DNA of 64,000 nt from assembly GCA_946800325.1 (NCBI GenBank), contig OX326961.1, positions 9,216,655 through 9,280,654 of the forward strand, in the 5' to 3' direction. Position 1 is the first letter of the stretch; every line of letters starts with the position of its first letter. The translations under genes and the position numbers were made by a program. The DNA is from Luzula sylvatica. Its lineage: Eukaryota > Streptophyta > Magnoliopsida > Poales > Juncaceae. Of this stretch, positions 22,577-34,400 are shown piece after piece. The notes under the pieces were generated by a model. That model had not been told where the DNA came from. It was given only the letters and a program-made list of their open reading frames with translations, and did no database searches.

Positions 22577-23046
22577 GAGTAGTGATGTACATCCCCCATT
22601 ATCATCCCCACCACTCTTGATGACGTGTCACCACTAAAAATTAACACACAAATACATTACTTAACACCTTAATTTGATGTTAAATCATAACATAATATAA
22701 ATAACACGGAAAATTTAATGTTAACTCATGTATTTGTGTTAATTTTTACGGTGTTAATCCATAGCCACGTCCAGTGGCGGATCTTGACAAGATTCATTGA
22801 ATGGGCAAAATGAAAAATTGGTTTTAAAATTACACTGTGCGATTTCTTGGGGGGGGGGGGGCAAACAGTAAATTTTACGCTGTTATACTGATAAAATACA
22901 CTGAATCACTAGATATATACATTGTTCGGCGAAAATCTCGGGGGGGCGACCGCCGACCGCCCCCCGCGGCCCTCACTAAGATCCGCCCCTGGCCACGTCA
23001 TCAAGACTCGTGGGGGATGTGTAGTGGGGGAGGTACAACATTCTCC
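22577..23046. mobile_element. MULE-type MITE, TACATCCCCC family, copy 1
   Basis: A perfect 9-bp TSD TTTTCAATT (22568-22576 and 23047-23055). Ends GAGTAGTGATGTACATCCCC and, inverted, GGAGAATGTTGTACCTCCCC. Inverted arms include CTCTTGATGACGTG against CACGTCATCAAGACTCG. The core has AACACACAAATACAT and its inverse. A hAT element splits its right half. Family members: 42451-43955 and the relic at 60733. Confidence 0.9.
22772..22991. mobile_element. hAT (Tip100-like) MITE inside the MITE (220 bp)
   Basis: Ends CAGTGGCGGATC and GATCCGCCCCTG, with a perfect 8-bp TSD GCCACGTC (22764-22771 and 22992-22999). Removing it and one TSD restores the arm of the surrounding MITE. It contains a 13-G run (22849-22861) and a CG-rich GGGGGCGACC / CGCCCCCCGC stretch. 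Confidence 0.95.
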
Positions 23047-23244
23047 TTTTCAATTTTGTTACTGTTTCTACTTTGTTACTGCACGCAACTTGATACTTAA
23101 ATTGATACGGCTCTCTACTTTGTTTATTCTATAAACTATACATTAGTACATGCTTGTATATTATGTTGTATAACAACACATATATATATATATATATTAT
23201 GTTGACAATAATTTGATTTTTTTTTCATTTTCACAGAGACGAAT

Positions 23245-24039
23245 ATGATAAATTCTATAGAAATTAATGAAGGGGAAGAACATGATAATGATATTCTAGT
23301 CGAAGAACCGAAAGAAGGTATGCTATTTGACACACATGACGAGGCATTTCGGTATTATGGGCAATACGCGAAAAATCGTGGATTTGCGGTGGCGAGAACG
23401 AATAGCAGAAAAGATATCGATGGAGTCTTGCGACATGTAACTTTCGCATGTACTCATGGAGGGCAAACGAAACTAAAGTAAAAGATTTTGTCAAACCACC
23501 TCCGCAAACAAAAACAGGTTGCGAAGCTCGTCTCATTCTATCAAACCACGAGTCATGTTGGCGCTACCCGCAATGTAGAAAATTCGGAAGAAAACTATCT
23601 CGATGTTATGGAATTGTTGGACAAGTTGAAGCAGAAGTATCGTGGGTCTTCGGCGGTTGTGACGGGTCATGTTGGCACTACCCGCAATGATTTGTGTTCT
23701 CTTGGAGAGGGAGACATTCCTTCCGTCAAGGATATGGTCATCCTTGATCCCGAACCTCTTCGTTGAAGAGATAAACCACCAACGAAAAGATTAGAAGGAG
23801 TTGTCGACAAAATTCGTAGGAAGAAAATGTAGAAAATATCAACGGAAAAAAAGTCAAAGGTATAAACTTCTAAATTATTTATTTCAACGACGACTCTCAT
23901 GAATTGGTAACAAGTTCTTTATATTCTCTAATTTCAGGCTGTGGCGGATAATGTATTGCCTGTTGGAAATGAACAAGTGTTCGAGACACAAGACAATTTT
24001 CCGATTCACATGGATCCATTTATGTTTCAGTTTATTTGA
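23245..24039 (+). pseudogene. FAR1-type DNA-binding gene, internally deleted
   Basis: From the ATG the first 78 codons contain the start of a FAR1 DNA-binding domain: EEPKEGMLFDTHDEAFRYYG followed by QYAKNRGFAVARTNSRK and GVLRHVTFACTHGG. A frameshift near 23470 moves the continuation KPPPQTKTGCEARLIL to another frame. Then ENYLDVMELLDKL and SVKDMVILDPEPLR, with PPTKRLEGVVDKIRRKK, resemble the C-terminal tail of FAR1-related proteins. The MULE transposase and SWIM regions between are missing. A 25-base phrase TCATGTTGGCGCTACCCGCA occurs twice (23552, 23667). A last exon after TTTCAG (near 23938) ends at TGA 24037. It is probably the decayed transposase gene of the surrounding MULE, FAR1 proteins being domesticated relatives. 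Confidence 0.8.
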
Positions 24040-24700
24040 TTTTAGAACATTGAATTAAATTCTTTTATTTATGATTTTGTGATTATTGCTAGAAGATTTT
24101 GTAAGTTTTTTTAGAATAATTAATTTGTTCTTGATGCAAATGATAAAACAAGTCCTTGACAATGTATTAAAAAGACAGAAAACCATTAATTTTGTGTCTA
24201 CCAGAGAATGAAAGAATTTAGATTCTTTTTGTGAGAATATTTATAAATGTAATTTCAGTACAATTACAATACATTTTATACAATTATAATACATTTCTCA
24301 ATTGAATTTTTACATTGTCAGTTATAATTTTAAGAAAATAGAAATACAAATAGAACATTCTCTCGCAGCCAGCCAAGATCGATTCCAAGCCGCACAACTC
24401 CAAAGCCAATCAAACCCCAAGCCCACGACGATATCGAACTGGCTTCATACTCAACAATATCCTTCCGCTTCCTCATCGCACAGTGAGAAATCTCGGCACA
24501 ACATGTCCTGAATCAGAATAAAAATATTAATATTTTATGGTTAAATATATAAATCCCCCTTGATATTAACAAAAGAAGAAAAGGCGATAACCTTGTAAAA
24601 AGTGCGATTAAATATTTCGAGGACTCCGATTCAGCTTGAGCTAGCTCCATCGCACCATCATGAAGTATCTATTTGCAATTAAGGATTTATTTGAGAAAGA

Positions 24701-24825
24701 AGCTTTATCTGAAATGCTTCGAGGACTCCGAATAAATATTTCTATGAAAAAGAAGCTTTATCTGAAATGTTTCGAGGACTCCGAATAAATATTTCTATGA
24801 AAAAGAAGCTTTATCTGAAATGTAT
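24701..24825. repeat. 53-bp tandem repeat inside the MULE
   Basis: AGCTTTATCTGAAATG starts at 24701, 24754 and 24807, separated by TTCGAGGACTCCGAATAAAT. The flanking MULE interior (24040-25824) shows no other recognisable content apart from (GA)n at 25301-25321. Confidence 0.9.
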
Positions 24826-25824
24826 TGTTTCCAATAAGGATTTATTTGAGGTTATATATGCAAATTCATAAATGATTGACTATACGGGCTCACTCACCTG
24901 CTTAAAGATTGTGGATTTTTCTGATTCTCCAGCACCTTGAGAAGAAAATTATGATAAAAAACGAGTAATTCGACAAATTTTACCACCCATTAGTTGCTCT
25001 TGAGAGAAATATAATAGCCTCATTAAAACTACTCAATCCAGTTTAATAAATCTGTTTTACCCAAATTAACAATGATCAATGTAACAAAATAATATTTAAT
25101 TTTATGTATCCCTAATTAATCCTCATCAAATTCAAGATACTAACTGAGACCAACTTTACACTAATCAACCATTTTTAATCCTTTCAGACACAAATCAGAA
25201 AAAAACACTTGATTGGAGTGATAGTTTTAACCGACACAGAGATGGGCTTGTGAGAAAAGGAGATTACACAATACACTTACTCGAGTATAGACTTACGGGA
25301 GAGAGAGAGAGAGAGAGAGATTTGCAACGACAATGAGAGGAAAAAGGATTGGCCGAGAGGTACAGATCAGGCGAGTGACAAGCTTGAGGAGGCAGGCGAG
25401 TGATTAGCTTCGGGATTTTGATCAAATCCGGTATTCTGAAACACATATCCAGTTAAATCTCTCAAATCAAAGATGCCCTAAATCAAAATTGAAAACAAGA
25501 GTGATTTAATTCGAGAATCAGTAAAATAGAGGGAGAAATTAGAGAATTGAGGCATTAATTAGAGACCTACTTCGAGAATACATCATTTGTAGCAAAAATA
25601 TGTTCACGAAGGAGAGAGACGATTGAACGATTCAGCAAGATCTTCACGAAAGAGGAAAGAGCCCGGCGATTCAGCACGAAGAAAGAGAAGATCGGTGATT
25701 CAGTTTTCACGAAGAGAGGCAGTACAACTCGGCGAAAGAAAAGCTTGGTCGGAGAAATCTCAGAGAGAAAGAGAAGTCACAAATCCTTCTTTGTTTTGTT
25801 ACGATATGTTATTTGCTTTGTCTC

Positions 25825-25986
25825 TCGGATCCATTTACCCTCTAAATGTTAAACGGGTTCAGAAAACATAGCAAAAAAGGTTTCAAATCTGATCCGTTTA
25901 GTATGCTGACGTGTCAGGAGCGTGGGTGCCACGTCAGCTTGCGGGACGCTTGCGGGTTGTCAGGCGCGTGATGCCTAATTTTATTG
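25825..25986 (-). repeat. Right terminal inverted repeat of the MULE
   Basis: Inverse of 22189-22345. Contains GACGTGTCAGGAGCGTGGGT. Confidence 0.85.
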
Positions 25987-25996
25987 GCTTTCATAC

Positions 25997-26708
25997 ACCA
26001 CAAAATTTGGCTCTTTTCTTGATAAATTTAATCCAAACCCTCCGATAATACAGGGGCATTTTAGGAAGAATAAAGTACAGCCGGTTCTTTGTTGGAAGAA
26101 CAAAACCAATCCCGCTTCATTAATTTTCTTGGAATCAGTTTACCTTGAATAATATGTCGATATGTTATGGCATACAATTTATAGTCATTCGGACATAAAA
26201 TAAGAGTGGTTCACATATTTTTAGTTTCCATACTACATTATTATTTTTTGTAAATGATTGTTCTGATATCATATTTTTATTTAATTTCTCTTGCAAGGTG
26301 TATTGGGCCAAGAAAAATGTATTGGACTTATAACTAATATCTTAAAAAATATATGTGGCCTTTCAAAATTTAAGATCCTTGACATTAACCTCTTGAGCTA
26401 ACATGGTGGGCTGGTCCTGTACCTGCGTGATTGTGCGGGACATTACCTGTTGCAATCTTTCTTTCTTTTTGCCTTTCTGCGAGGAAGATACGTACGTGTT
26501 GTTTTATTGATCATATTCCTCAGTTTATATACGATATTTTTCTTCATAATATTAACTTATAATATTTTTTACATTACTCACAAGTCACAAGAATTTATTT
26601 TCTTCGTAAGAAAAACAAAATGTATTAATGGCCCCATCAGATCGGCAAAAATTATGGAAGTATACCGGTTGTTGAAATCTATCTGATATTGGAATCAAGG
26701 AACAAAAG
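25997..26708. other. Intergenic DNA
   Basis: No gene recognised. 26414-26445 has an imperfect GC hairpin (CCTGCGTGATTGTGCGGG) without CTRR. Confidence 0.4.
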
Positions 26709-26720
26709 ATTTACTCATCT

Positions 26721-26861
26721 GTCAATGGGGTCATAGCCTAGTTGGTTCAGTGTGAGACAAAAAAAATCATGTGTTGTGAGAGGTTGTGGGTTCGATTCCA
26801 TTGACATCAATGAATGGAGGACATATGAGCTTTCTCCATTTATTATATAAAAAAAAAAAAA
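26721..26861 (+). mobile_element. tRNA-derived SINE with TSD
   Basis: Box A TAGCCTAGTTGG (26734-26745) and box B GGTTCGATTCC (26789-26799) match the RNA polymerase III internal promoter consensus exactly, 43 bases apart. A tRNA-unrelated body follows, then an A-rich tail. A 12-bp duplication ATTTACTCATCT flanks it (26709-26720 and 26862-26873). All parts of a complete SINE of about 141 bp are present. The eight-A run between the boxes is unusual for a tRNA-like region. Confidence 0.95.
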
Positions 26862-26873
26862 ATTTACTCATCT

Positions 26874-29800
26874 TATACAATGATATTGTGGGGGTATTTT
26901 GGTCTGTTCAGCCGAGCATGAATGAATGATGGTGTTGAATGGTTGGAATTGGAATGATCGCAAGCACATACGAATCTTATTGAATACCAATAAATCGTCT
27001 TATAGAATGATATTAAGTTCATAATTAATCGTCCAATTTTCCCATCCAATCCATAAGACGGTTTATTCAAATATTGAAAAAGGTCGAGTTTTAATCAAGA
27101 ATTTTCCTTCACATAATAGTTCGGTTATACTACACTACACATGAAGCATGTCTTAATGCTATTCCAAGGAATTTAAATGGAATTTCATTGTATTATAACT
27201 GTTGCACTGATATGGAATAACTAACATGTAAATATTTGGTGTACGTGGAATTAAGTGCTTTGCATAATGTATTGTCACATTGACATTGTCACCAAAACAT
27301 GATTAGTACTTGATAATGGAAATGTTTAACACAAATGATTTTTTTTAATTGTGTACAAATATTTCTTTTTCTCTTTCTAATAGAATATAACAACAACAAC
27401 AACAACAAAAAACCAATAGACCAACAGATAACTAGTCTAATAGTCCTTAAAAAAATTATTTTTATTTTGACAACAATACATATGTTAATTTTGTATTTTA
27501 TTACTTGGTGACTTGTATGTTCAAAAATTTGTTAGAATGGGTTAAATTTTGAACTCCGTTTACTATTTAAAAAAAAAAACTATTTCTTGATTAATACTTA
27601 AGCCGTTCCTTAAACAAAAAAAAATGCTCATATTATATACATAATTTAAAGGGTCTTCTTACAAAGTAAGTCTTGGATCTTCAATAATCTCGAGACGGAC
27701 ATGTCATATATTGATGGATTCATTTCTTTATTTCTTTTTTATATATATATCAAATCATATCCTTCTTATATAAAATGACAAAAATTTTATTTTCTACAAC
27801 TTCTCTGAATTTTTCAAAATTCATTCTTTGCGTCATTTAAATTGCTAAAAGTACTTTATCATGAAATATGAATATATTTTATTCTTATAAATATGCTGAA
27901 TAGTGGACTTACGGACTAATTTAATACATATAATTCCTCCTTTATAAAAAAAATAATACATATAATTTACAATCTGAATAATAGTTAATCATACATCATA
28001 TTATAATTGTATGGTTGAGATTAGAACACTGAATTTATTCAGTGGCTGTAATTAAATCATTTAACCCACTTTTTTATCAAAACTTTTACACACCCCCTTT
28101 TGAAGGTACTGATTATTGGTATTTGTTATACTTATGAATAATAATAATTATTATTATTAATGTTTGAACTTTGGAGTAAGATTATGTTTTTAGATTAAAT
28201 TGAATATGATGTTGGATCAAGTTTGTCTTTTTGGATCTCCAACTATGAAGAATTTGAGGATCCAAAATTGAACTTTAAATTTGGAAAGGGGAAACACAAG
28301 GTATAAGCTTGAGAACAGAGGAGTAGAGAAGGGGTGAGAAAAGAGGAGAGCTCGAGGCTTCGAGCTGGGAGCTTGCATGAGCTTCAGAACAGAACAATGG
28401 GACAAGCAGCAGTGAGAGTAAATGGAACCTGAGCCCGGTGTTAGATATTGTATGGGGGAGAAAGCAATAAACCAAGACCACATATGCTACACACACATCA
28501 CATATGCATCCTGTGAACCGGGTGTTAAAATAAAATTACATAAATATAATTGTTAAAATAATATTATTTGAAATTGCCCATCACCAAAAAAATCATTCTT
28601 AACTTCTAACTAAATATGACATCATAAATATTTAAGAGGTAAATATGTCATTTTTATTTTAGGATATATAATATATAAATCTTCCAGTCTATTTTGATAT
28701 AATTAATGTACATTAAAACATAAACACAAAATATATGTTCTATTTTCATCATATTTTGACTACTAAGCATAATTGAAGCAAAACACAAAATGAACAAAAA
28801 AAACACTAGATTTTGCGATTATGCCCAAATAAAACATCAACTTTTGGTAGTAAATTATAACAAATTGATATTATAATCCTATAAAATAATATGTTATCCA
28901 AATTGATATTATAAATCCAGTGAATACTTCCCCTCATGGTGACACTGCGAAAACAACAAAAATGAAAATGCATCCAAAGACAACCTATACCAGCAAGAAA
29001 AGATGATGAATTAAAAATTAATGATTATAATGTAACTATTTGTACTTTTGAATCACTATTTGTACTTACCAGGTTTGGAGATCTCCATTCTTTTGAATCA
29101 CTATTTGTACTTTTCTTTAATAATTTCTCCATATTAAGGAAATCAATTTCGGATTATCAAGCCTTTTGAAGGCAAAACAAAGATCGAATTGGTTCTGGAA
29201 TTTTCCAGCTTCTTTACAACCAAAAAACTGAACTCGAACAATGCAACTCTTCTTTCTTCTATTCACCTTATAAAAAATAACCCGTTCATGAAAATCAGAA
29301 ATTAGAAGAGTGCTATGTAAAATTGCAAAAAGGCCCTCATTAAGTGTAAAATTGAATGAAGAAAACAAACCTCTGATTTCTCTCAGATTTTATTTTTCAT
29401 CCCACAGCTCGATTCTCCGGTGACGGTGAGGAATGAAGAAAACAAACCTCTGTTTCTCGCAAACCTCTGTTTCTTAGACGAGTCGATCTGAAGAAAGTAA
29501 TCGGCAAGAACGAAAGAAATTAGAGGAGAAAGGGGATAGAACGGAGGAGAGAAAATGGATCTGTTTCCGTACAAAGCAGAGAGAGAGAGAGAGGGGCCTT
29601 GAGTTGTATATAAAGAGAAGAAAGGGGGTAGATCCCAAGTTCGGATTTCTCTCGATGTGACGGCTGGACAAGAATGTGGATTTTTTGTGGTTTATGTTGT
29701 AGTATCTTTTCTGTTGTTAGTCTGCGTGTGTTTGTTTTGCACCTACCCAAACAACAACTCACATACATCAAGTAATTTCGTATTCATAAAATCATCGTGT

Positions 29801-30569
29801 AACTTTATTTTTCTTTTTGGATGTTTGCAAAAGAGCCCCTCGATTATGAATGAATTGCAAAAGAGCCCCTCGATTATGACTTTATTTTTCTTTTTGGAAA
29901 TTTGAAAAGAAGGTTGTATGTATGTTGCGATTTGCGAATGGATTTACGGAAAGGTTTTTTGTAACTTAGTCATAATAATTGTTTGTTTGTTATTCCACCT
30001 ACACAACTCTTTGGTTCTCTCTCCTCTGTATCATCTCAGAATCACCATGGAAACAAACTATGGTGTGTTGCAAGTTGCAACATGACAAAAGTGAAAATCT
30101 AGTGTTACTGTAAGTAAACATTAACATGATTTTGAATTTAACATTTTTTCTTCCTATTTTCTGTTTAATTAATTTTTTCGGCTATTAATAATTATAAAAA
30201 ATATGTTAATAGTTTTTGATTGACATGTCTATCTTTAATATATTTTTTTGTCTATTCTTTTATTTAAGCAGCACTACATATTGTATGCGGAATTCTATGG
30301 TATTAACTTCTTTTTTTATATTAGATATTTTCAAAAGAGTTTCAAACATTTTGTCAATCAATGAATATTTATTGATAAAATTCATGTGTATTTTTATCAA
30401 TTAATGCTAGACAAATAGAAAGTGTTTATGATACATATAAAATATATATAAAGAAAAAATCCAATTAACTACCAATACCCAAAATATTTTTGTCAAAAGA
30501 TCTTATTAGAGAATCACTCATATTGTATATTATACTATAATACTAAGGTTAAACATTCCAGTGATTTCT
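26874..30569. other. AT-rich intergenic DNA, 3.7 kb
   Basis: No gene or bounded element recognised. 28220-28500 and 29390-29660 are less AT-rich, with GAGAGA runs and TTGTATATAAAGAG (near 29606). They resemble promoter or leader sequence, but no coding follows. A repeated phrase AAAGAGCCCCTCGATTATGA occurs at 29831 and 29859. Confidence 0.45.
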
Positions 30570-30579
30570 CTCCTGCCGA

Positions 30580-30608
30580 CACGTGGCCACGCTTTGTGAC
30601 AGCACGTG
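30580..30608. promoter_or_regulatory. Paired CACGTG (ABRE/G-box) elements
   Basis: GACACGTGGC (core 30580-30585) and GCACGTGT (core 30603-30608) lie 17 bases apart. Paired ACGT-core elements are typical of abscisic-acid-responsive plant promoters. They precede a short ATG frame at 30746. Confidence 0.45.
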
Positions 30609-30745
30609 TTGCTTTTTCCTCTTCTTACCCTCGCGACACTCTCTTCTCATTTCGGCTCGCCAAAAAAAAAGCCGTCTCGCCAAACCCTAGCTTGCGACGT
30701 CCGGCGGCTGCTCCGAGTTTAAGCGAAGAGGAAAGCCGAGGAACG

Positions 30746-30949
30746 ATGGTGTCGCTTTTCCTCTCTCTGACGCTGCTGCCAGTTGAGACTTACGGCCTCC
30801 ACATTGGCGAAAGGAGATTTCATCTGCAACAACGGCCTGAAATCGCTACGAAAACAAGTATTACTTTCATAAATACGGAACTATCACCACAATACTTTGA
30901 ACTTTCTCTAGACCATAAACATTTTGTTCTCAGAAAACAAAAAATATAA
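30746..30949 (+). CDS. Hypothetical 67-codon frame
   Basis: Starts MVSLFLSLTLLPVETYG and ends in a Lys-rich tail. The upstream 150 bases are CG-richer than the surroundings and contain AAACCCTAG, a common plant 5' leader phrase. I recognise no domain. It could be a detached first exon, since ACAAGTATT near 30855 could serve as a donor. Low confidence that it is translated. Confidence 0.2.
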   Translation: MVSLFLSLTLLPVETYGLHIGERRFHLQQRPEIATKTSITFINTELSPQYFELSLDHKHFVLRKQKI

Positions 30950-31078
30950 TAATATAAAAATTAACATAATAAAATTGGGATGAATTTGGATATACAAAGG
31001 CCAGTACGCTAATTATTGGTATGAGTAGATATGGGGCTTAATTTGATTTTTGTTTTATATATATATATATATATATAC

Positions 31079-31210
31079 AGGCACTATTAGTATAAAGGAT
31101 CAGTACTTGAAGAAATGTCTAAAGTTTGGATGTTATATATATATATATATATAGGCACTATTAGTATAAAGGATCAGTACATGAAGAAATGTCTAAAGTT
31201 TGGATGTTAT
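31079..31210. repeat. Tandem duplication with TA spacer
   Basis: GGCACTATTAGTATAAAGGA through AAAGTTTGGATGTTAT occurs at about 31080 and 31155, each preceded by a (TA)n run, suggesting unequal exchange through the microsatellite. Confidence 0.92.
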
Positions 31211-31382
31211 AAATTCGAATATTGTACGTAATAGGGATTCAAGATTTATAATTTGGTCTGTGAACCGATAAAAGTATTGTTGCCGATGCAAATAAGTATT
31301 GTTTTTAATATGCTCGCAATATGCACATCTAATTCATCTGATAATGTATTTATTTAGATACAATTTGTTATCTAGTCAATGT

Positions 31383-31440
31383 AATAAATAAATTAAAGCC
31401 TTCTTCATTGTTTTTCAAAAAAAAAAAAAAAAAAAAAAAA
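31383..31440 (+). other. Poly(A) signal plus A24 tract: end of a retrocopied transcript
   Basis: AATAAATAAA (31383-31392) lies about 25 bases before a run of 24 A (31417-31440). That is the spacing of a polyadenylated mRNA end copied into the genome. The upstream ~200 bases would be its 3' untranslated region, and no coding was recognised. A chance A tract remains possible. Confidence 0.4.
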
Positions 31441-34400
31441 TTAAAAAATCAATCGACAAAAACAAAAACGACCTCATTGAAAAAATTAAGTTCTTATAAT
31501 ACAGCAGCCCTGATTAATCACCCAAGTGTGCTCAATAATAAATAATTAAATCAACGTACGCGCAACCTCCAAATAATAAAGTAGTAACACAACTCTTTTA
31601 ATTCAACCAACAGTGACATAACAAAACCCGTGTAAGTAATCTGAGCAGGATACGCCAAACAAAAATCATTGTTTTTTTTTTTTTTAAACAAAAATCATTG
31701 TGAAGAAGGCAAAAATGCCTCGAGACCTGCGAAACCGAGTATATTCAGGAGTCATTTGCTTACGCTTGACCTGAAAAATGATACATTCATTAAAATTAAA
31801 ATTATAAATAAGACTGTCTTCATGGACATGTTAATAAATAATAAGATCTCGCCTTATGGAAATTACCCCTTTACCCCTTCGAAATCTATGCACAGATGAA
31901 GACTTTATCCATCACCGTAAGCAAAAGCATCGATAGGTTTTGTCAATCTCTACTAACATGTTCCAGCAGTCTGCCTTGCACAAGTCGCAACGGTACCATA
32001 GATACTCAGGCTAATTGCTTCACATCTACAAATAAAATTCAATTTTAATTTTAATTACGGCTTATTCATGAATATTTAATAATTTAAGGGATTTGATCAA
32101 AAAATTTGTAGCAATCTTCATCTTGAGCGAAAATTTTAACTACGGTTGCCCTTGCACGGAGCGCTGCCCTAGACTGTCTTCATGGTCATGTGTCAATGGA
32201 ATATATTACGGAAGTAAAAAAATAATGATTTTTTTTATTTTTGTGAATTCTTAAATGGTCTTACTTATTTATAAATTGGTTAGAGTATGACTTGAGAGTG
32301 TGTGTTGTGTTTTTCACAATAGAAAACTAGACTAATAAAATCTGAAATTGAGAGATGGAAAAATGTATGAGAGTTATTTATAAATTGGTTATGTAGATAA
32401 ACCTGAAATTGAGAGACCGAAAAATGTAATTCCTCTCATACATAATTAGATGAATAAAATTATTTCCAATTATATAGGGTTTATATGCCGAATTTATTTT
32501 TGTGCGATTACCGTGAAATTTGATTCTTTTTCTTGAAATATATTCTTTTTTATTCTCTTGTTAAAACCCATGGCCAGTTAGCGTTAATCCTTATTCATAA
32601 TCATAATATATAATCCTATCTGTTATGTCTAATATTATTCTAACAACCTTAAAAATATATATATACTATAATTACAAGTATAATTACAAGTCTATGTTTA
32701 TTAAACTCAATAAGTAAATAAAAGTTAAAGCTGGTGCATTAAATCATTTCTCAAATGTTATATTACTGCATGGGCTATTTTGGGTACCAAATAGAAATTA
32801 TAATATTGGAGCAAAATTCAAGAATTAAGGAAATAATATTAACTTCGATTGACTAACCATTGATAATTTACCAACCCCCTTATTTTTCACCTATCTTTGA
32901 ACTTCATCATGAACCCACATCATCATCCTTATCATGATTATTAATCATTATATGATGTAACGTGACTTAATCCCATACATTAATATTATATGTGATCATT
33001 TAAGACGTGTATTTTGTATGAATATTTTTAAGTATTAATTTGAACCATTAGATGTAGTGATGTGGTTTAATCTCAATCATTAATTATTTTGTTAGATTTT
33101 TTGAAGATCATATTTTGTGTAGTCATTTATGTGTCATTATTTTACACCATGTTTTAAGTATTCTTCGAATGCCACGTCATCCTATATTAATGATGTGGCA
33201 TTTTATTATTGGTTAGAATCACATTAGACCAAGTCTAATCAATTGTTTAACATTTCACATAAGATTACATGATCAAATATGAATATAATGGAATATGAAA
33301 AATTTATATATGAAATACTAATAATTTAATATGTAATATTATAAACATACAACATATATTAGTATTATTTTTAGAAATTTAATTTTATAAAACCATCAAA
33401 TATATTCATTTTAATTTTCTCTTTAATTTATGCACACAAAAAAAAAATCTCTTTAAAGATATTATGTAAAAAAAATACAATGCAAAAAAATACATATTTA
33501 CATAATATATTTTTAAGAATTTTATATGCATAATAGACTTTTTAGGTATTATTATTTGTTTTTTAAAGTACTAAAACAAGTCAGTTATGTAGTATACACA
33601 TATATAAAAAATTAATGGCGAAAACCCTAATCTAAAAATATCAATATGATAAAATGAGATTATAATAATTTGGTCAATGACCGGCCCAAACCAACATATT
33701 ATATTCTGGGATATCAGAACAATTTTACAAAAATCTACTCACAATAATAAAAATTAAAATTTATCAAGATAATATTTCGAGCATTTAAATAAAGAAAAAT
33801 TGATTAATGTAACATGTGCACTACTACTAGTATTTGAGCAAGAATGATAACTATTTATCGATCTTATTTATTTATTACTTGATGGTGTTATACTTCTTGT
33901 TTAATCAAAATATTAAATTAATGTAAGAAAACGGTACTATCATAATCAGTAATATAAAACCTTATTGTTTGGATATTTTTGAAAAAAAAAAAACCGTACC
34001 TTTTGACACTACAAAAAAACAATATAATAGAAGATTTGTTTTGAAATATTTCCTATAAAGTTAAAACTAATTTTGGACCAAAATTCTCTTTTATTTTCCA
34101 ATTCAATAATTAACTAATATTTTTTTGTTATTTTTTTATTAAATTTTTTAAAAAAATCATAAATATTTTTTAGCATATAATATTTTTTTAAATAATTATA
34201 TGATATATTTAATATAATTTAATATTTTTTCACAATTAAATAATATCAAATAACATCAAAAATTATGGCGAGAGATTGACTTGTACAGCTCTTTGCAATA
34301 TTTACATGCCTAATCTAGTAATCTTTGTTTTATTTCTTAATAATTGCAAGCCCTTTTCCTAGAGAAGGAAGATCAATTATTTGCTATATATTTTTTGATT

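Larger units (their letters stand above)
22189..25986. mobile_element. Mutator-like element (MULE), 3.8 kb, host of nested insertions
   Basis: A perfect 10-bp direct repeat GCTTTCATAC flanks it (22179-22188 and 25987-25996). The ends are CAATAAGTTTATACATCACG and the inverse ..CGTGATGCCTAATTTTATTG, opening inverted repeats of about 150-160 bp that share CAACCCGC, CACCCACGCTCCTG and CACGTCAGC. Inside are a broken FAR1-type gene, a nested MULE-MITE with a hAT inside it, a (GA)n run at 25301-25321 and a 53-bp tandem repeat. Transposase catalytic parts are gone, so it is non-autonomous now. Confidence 0.93.

Noticed and set aside
26405..26450. Possible third Helitron end (CCTGCGTGATTGTGCGGG)
   Set aside because: Imperfect stem and no CTRR-T after it on either strand.
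30596..30745. Upstream extension of the 30746 frame
   Set aside because: It would need a GTG start and overlaps the CACGTG elements, more likely leader and promoter.
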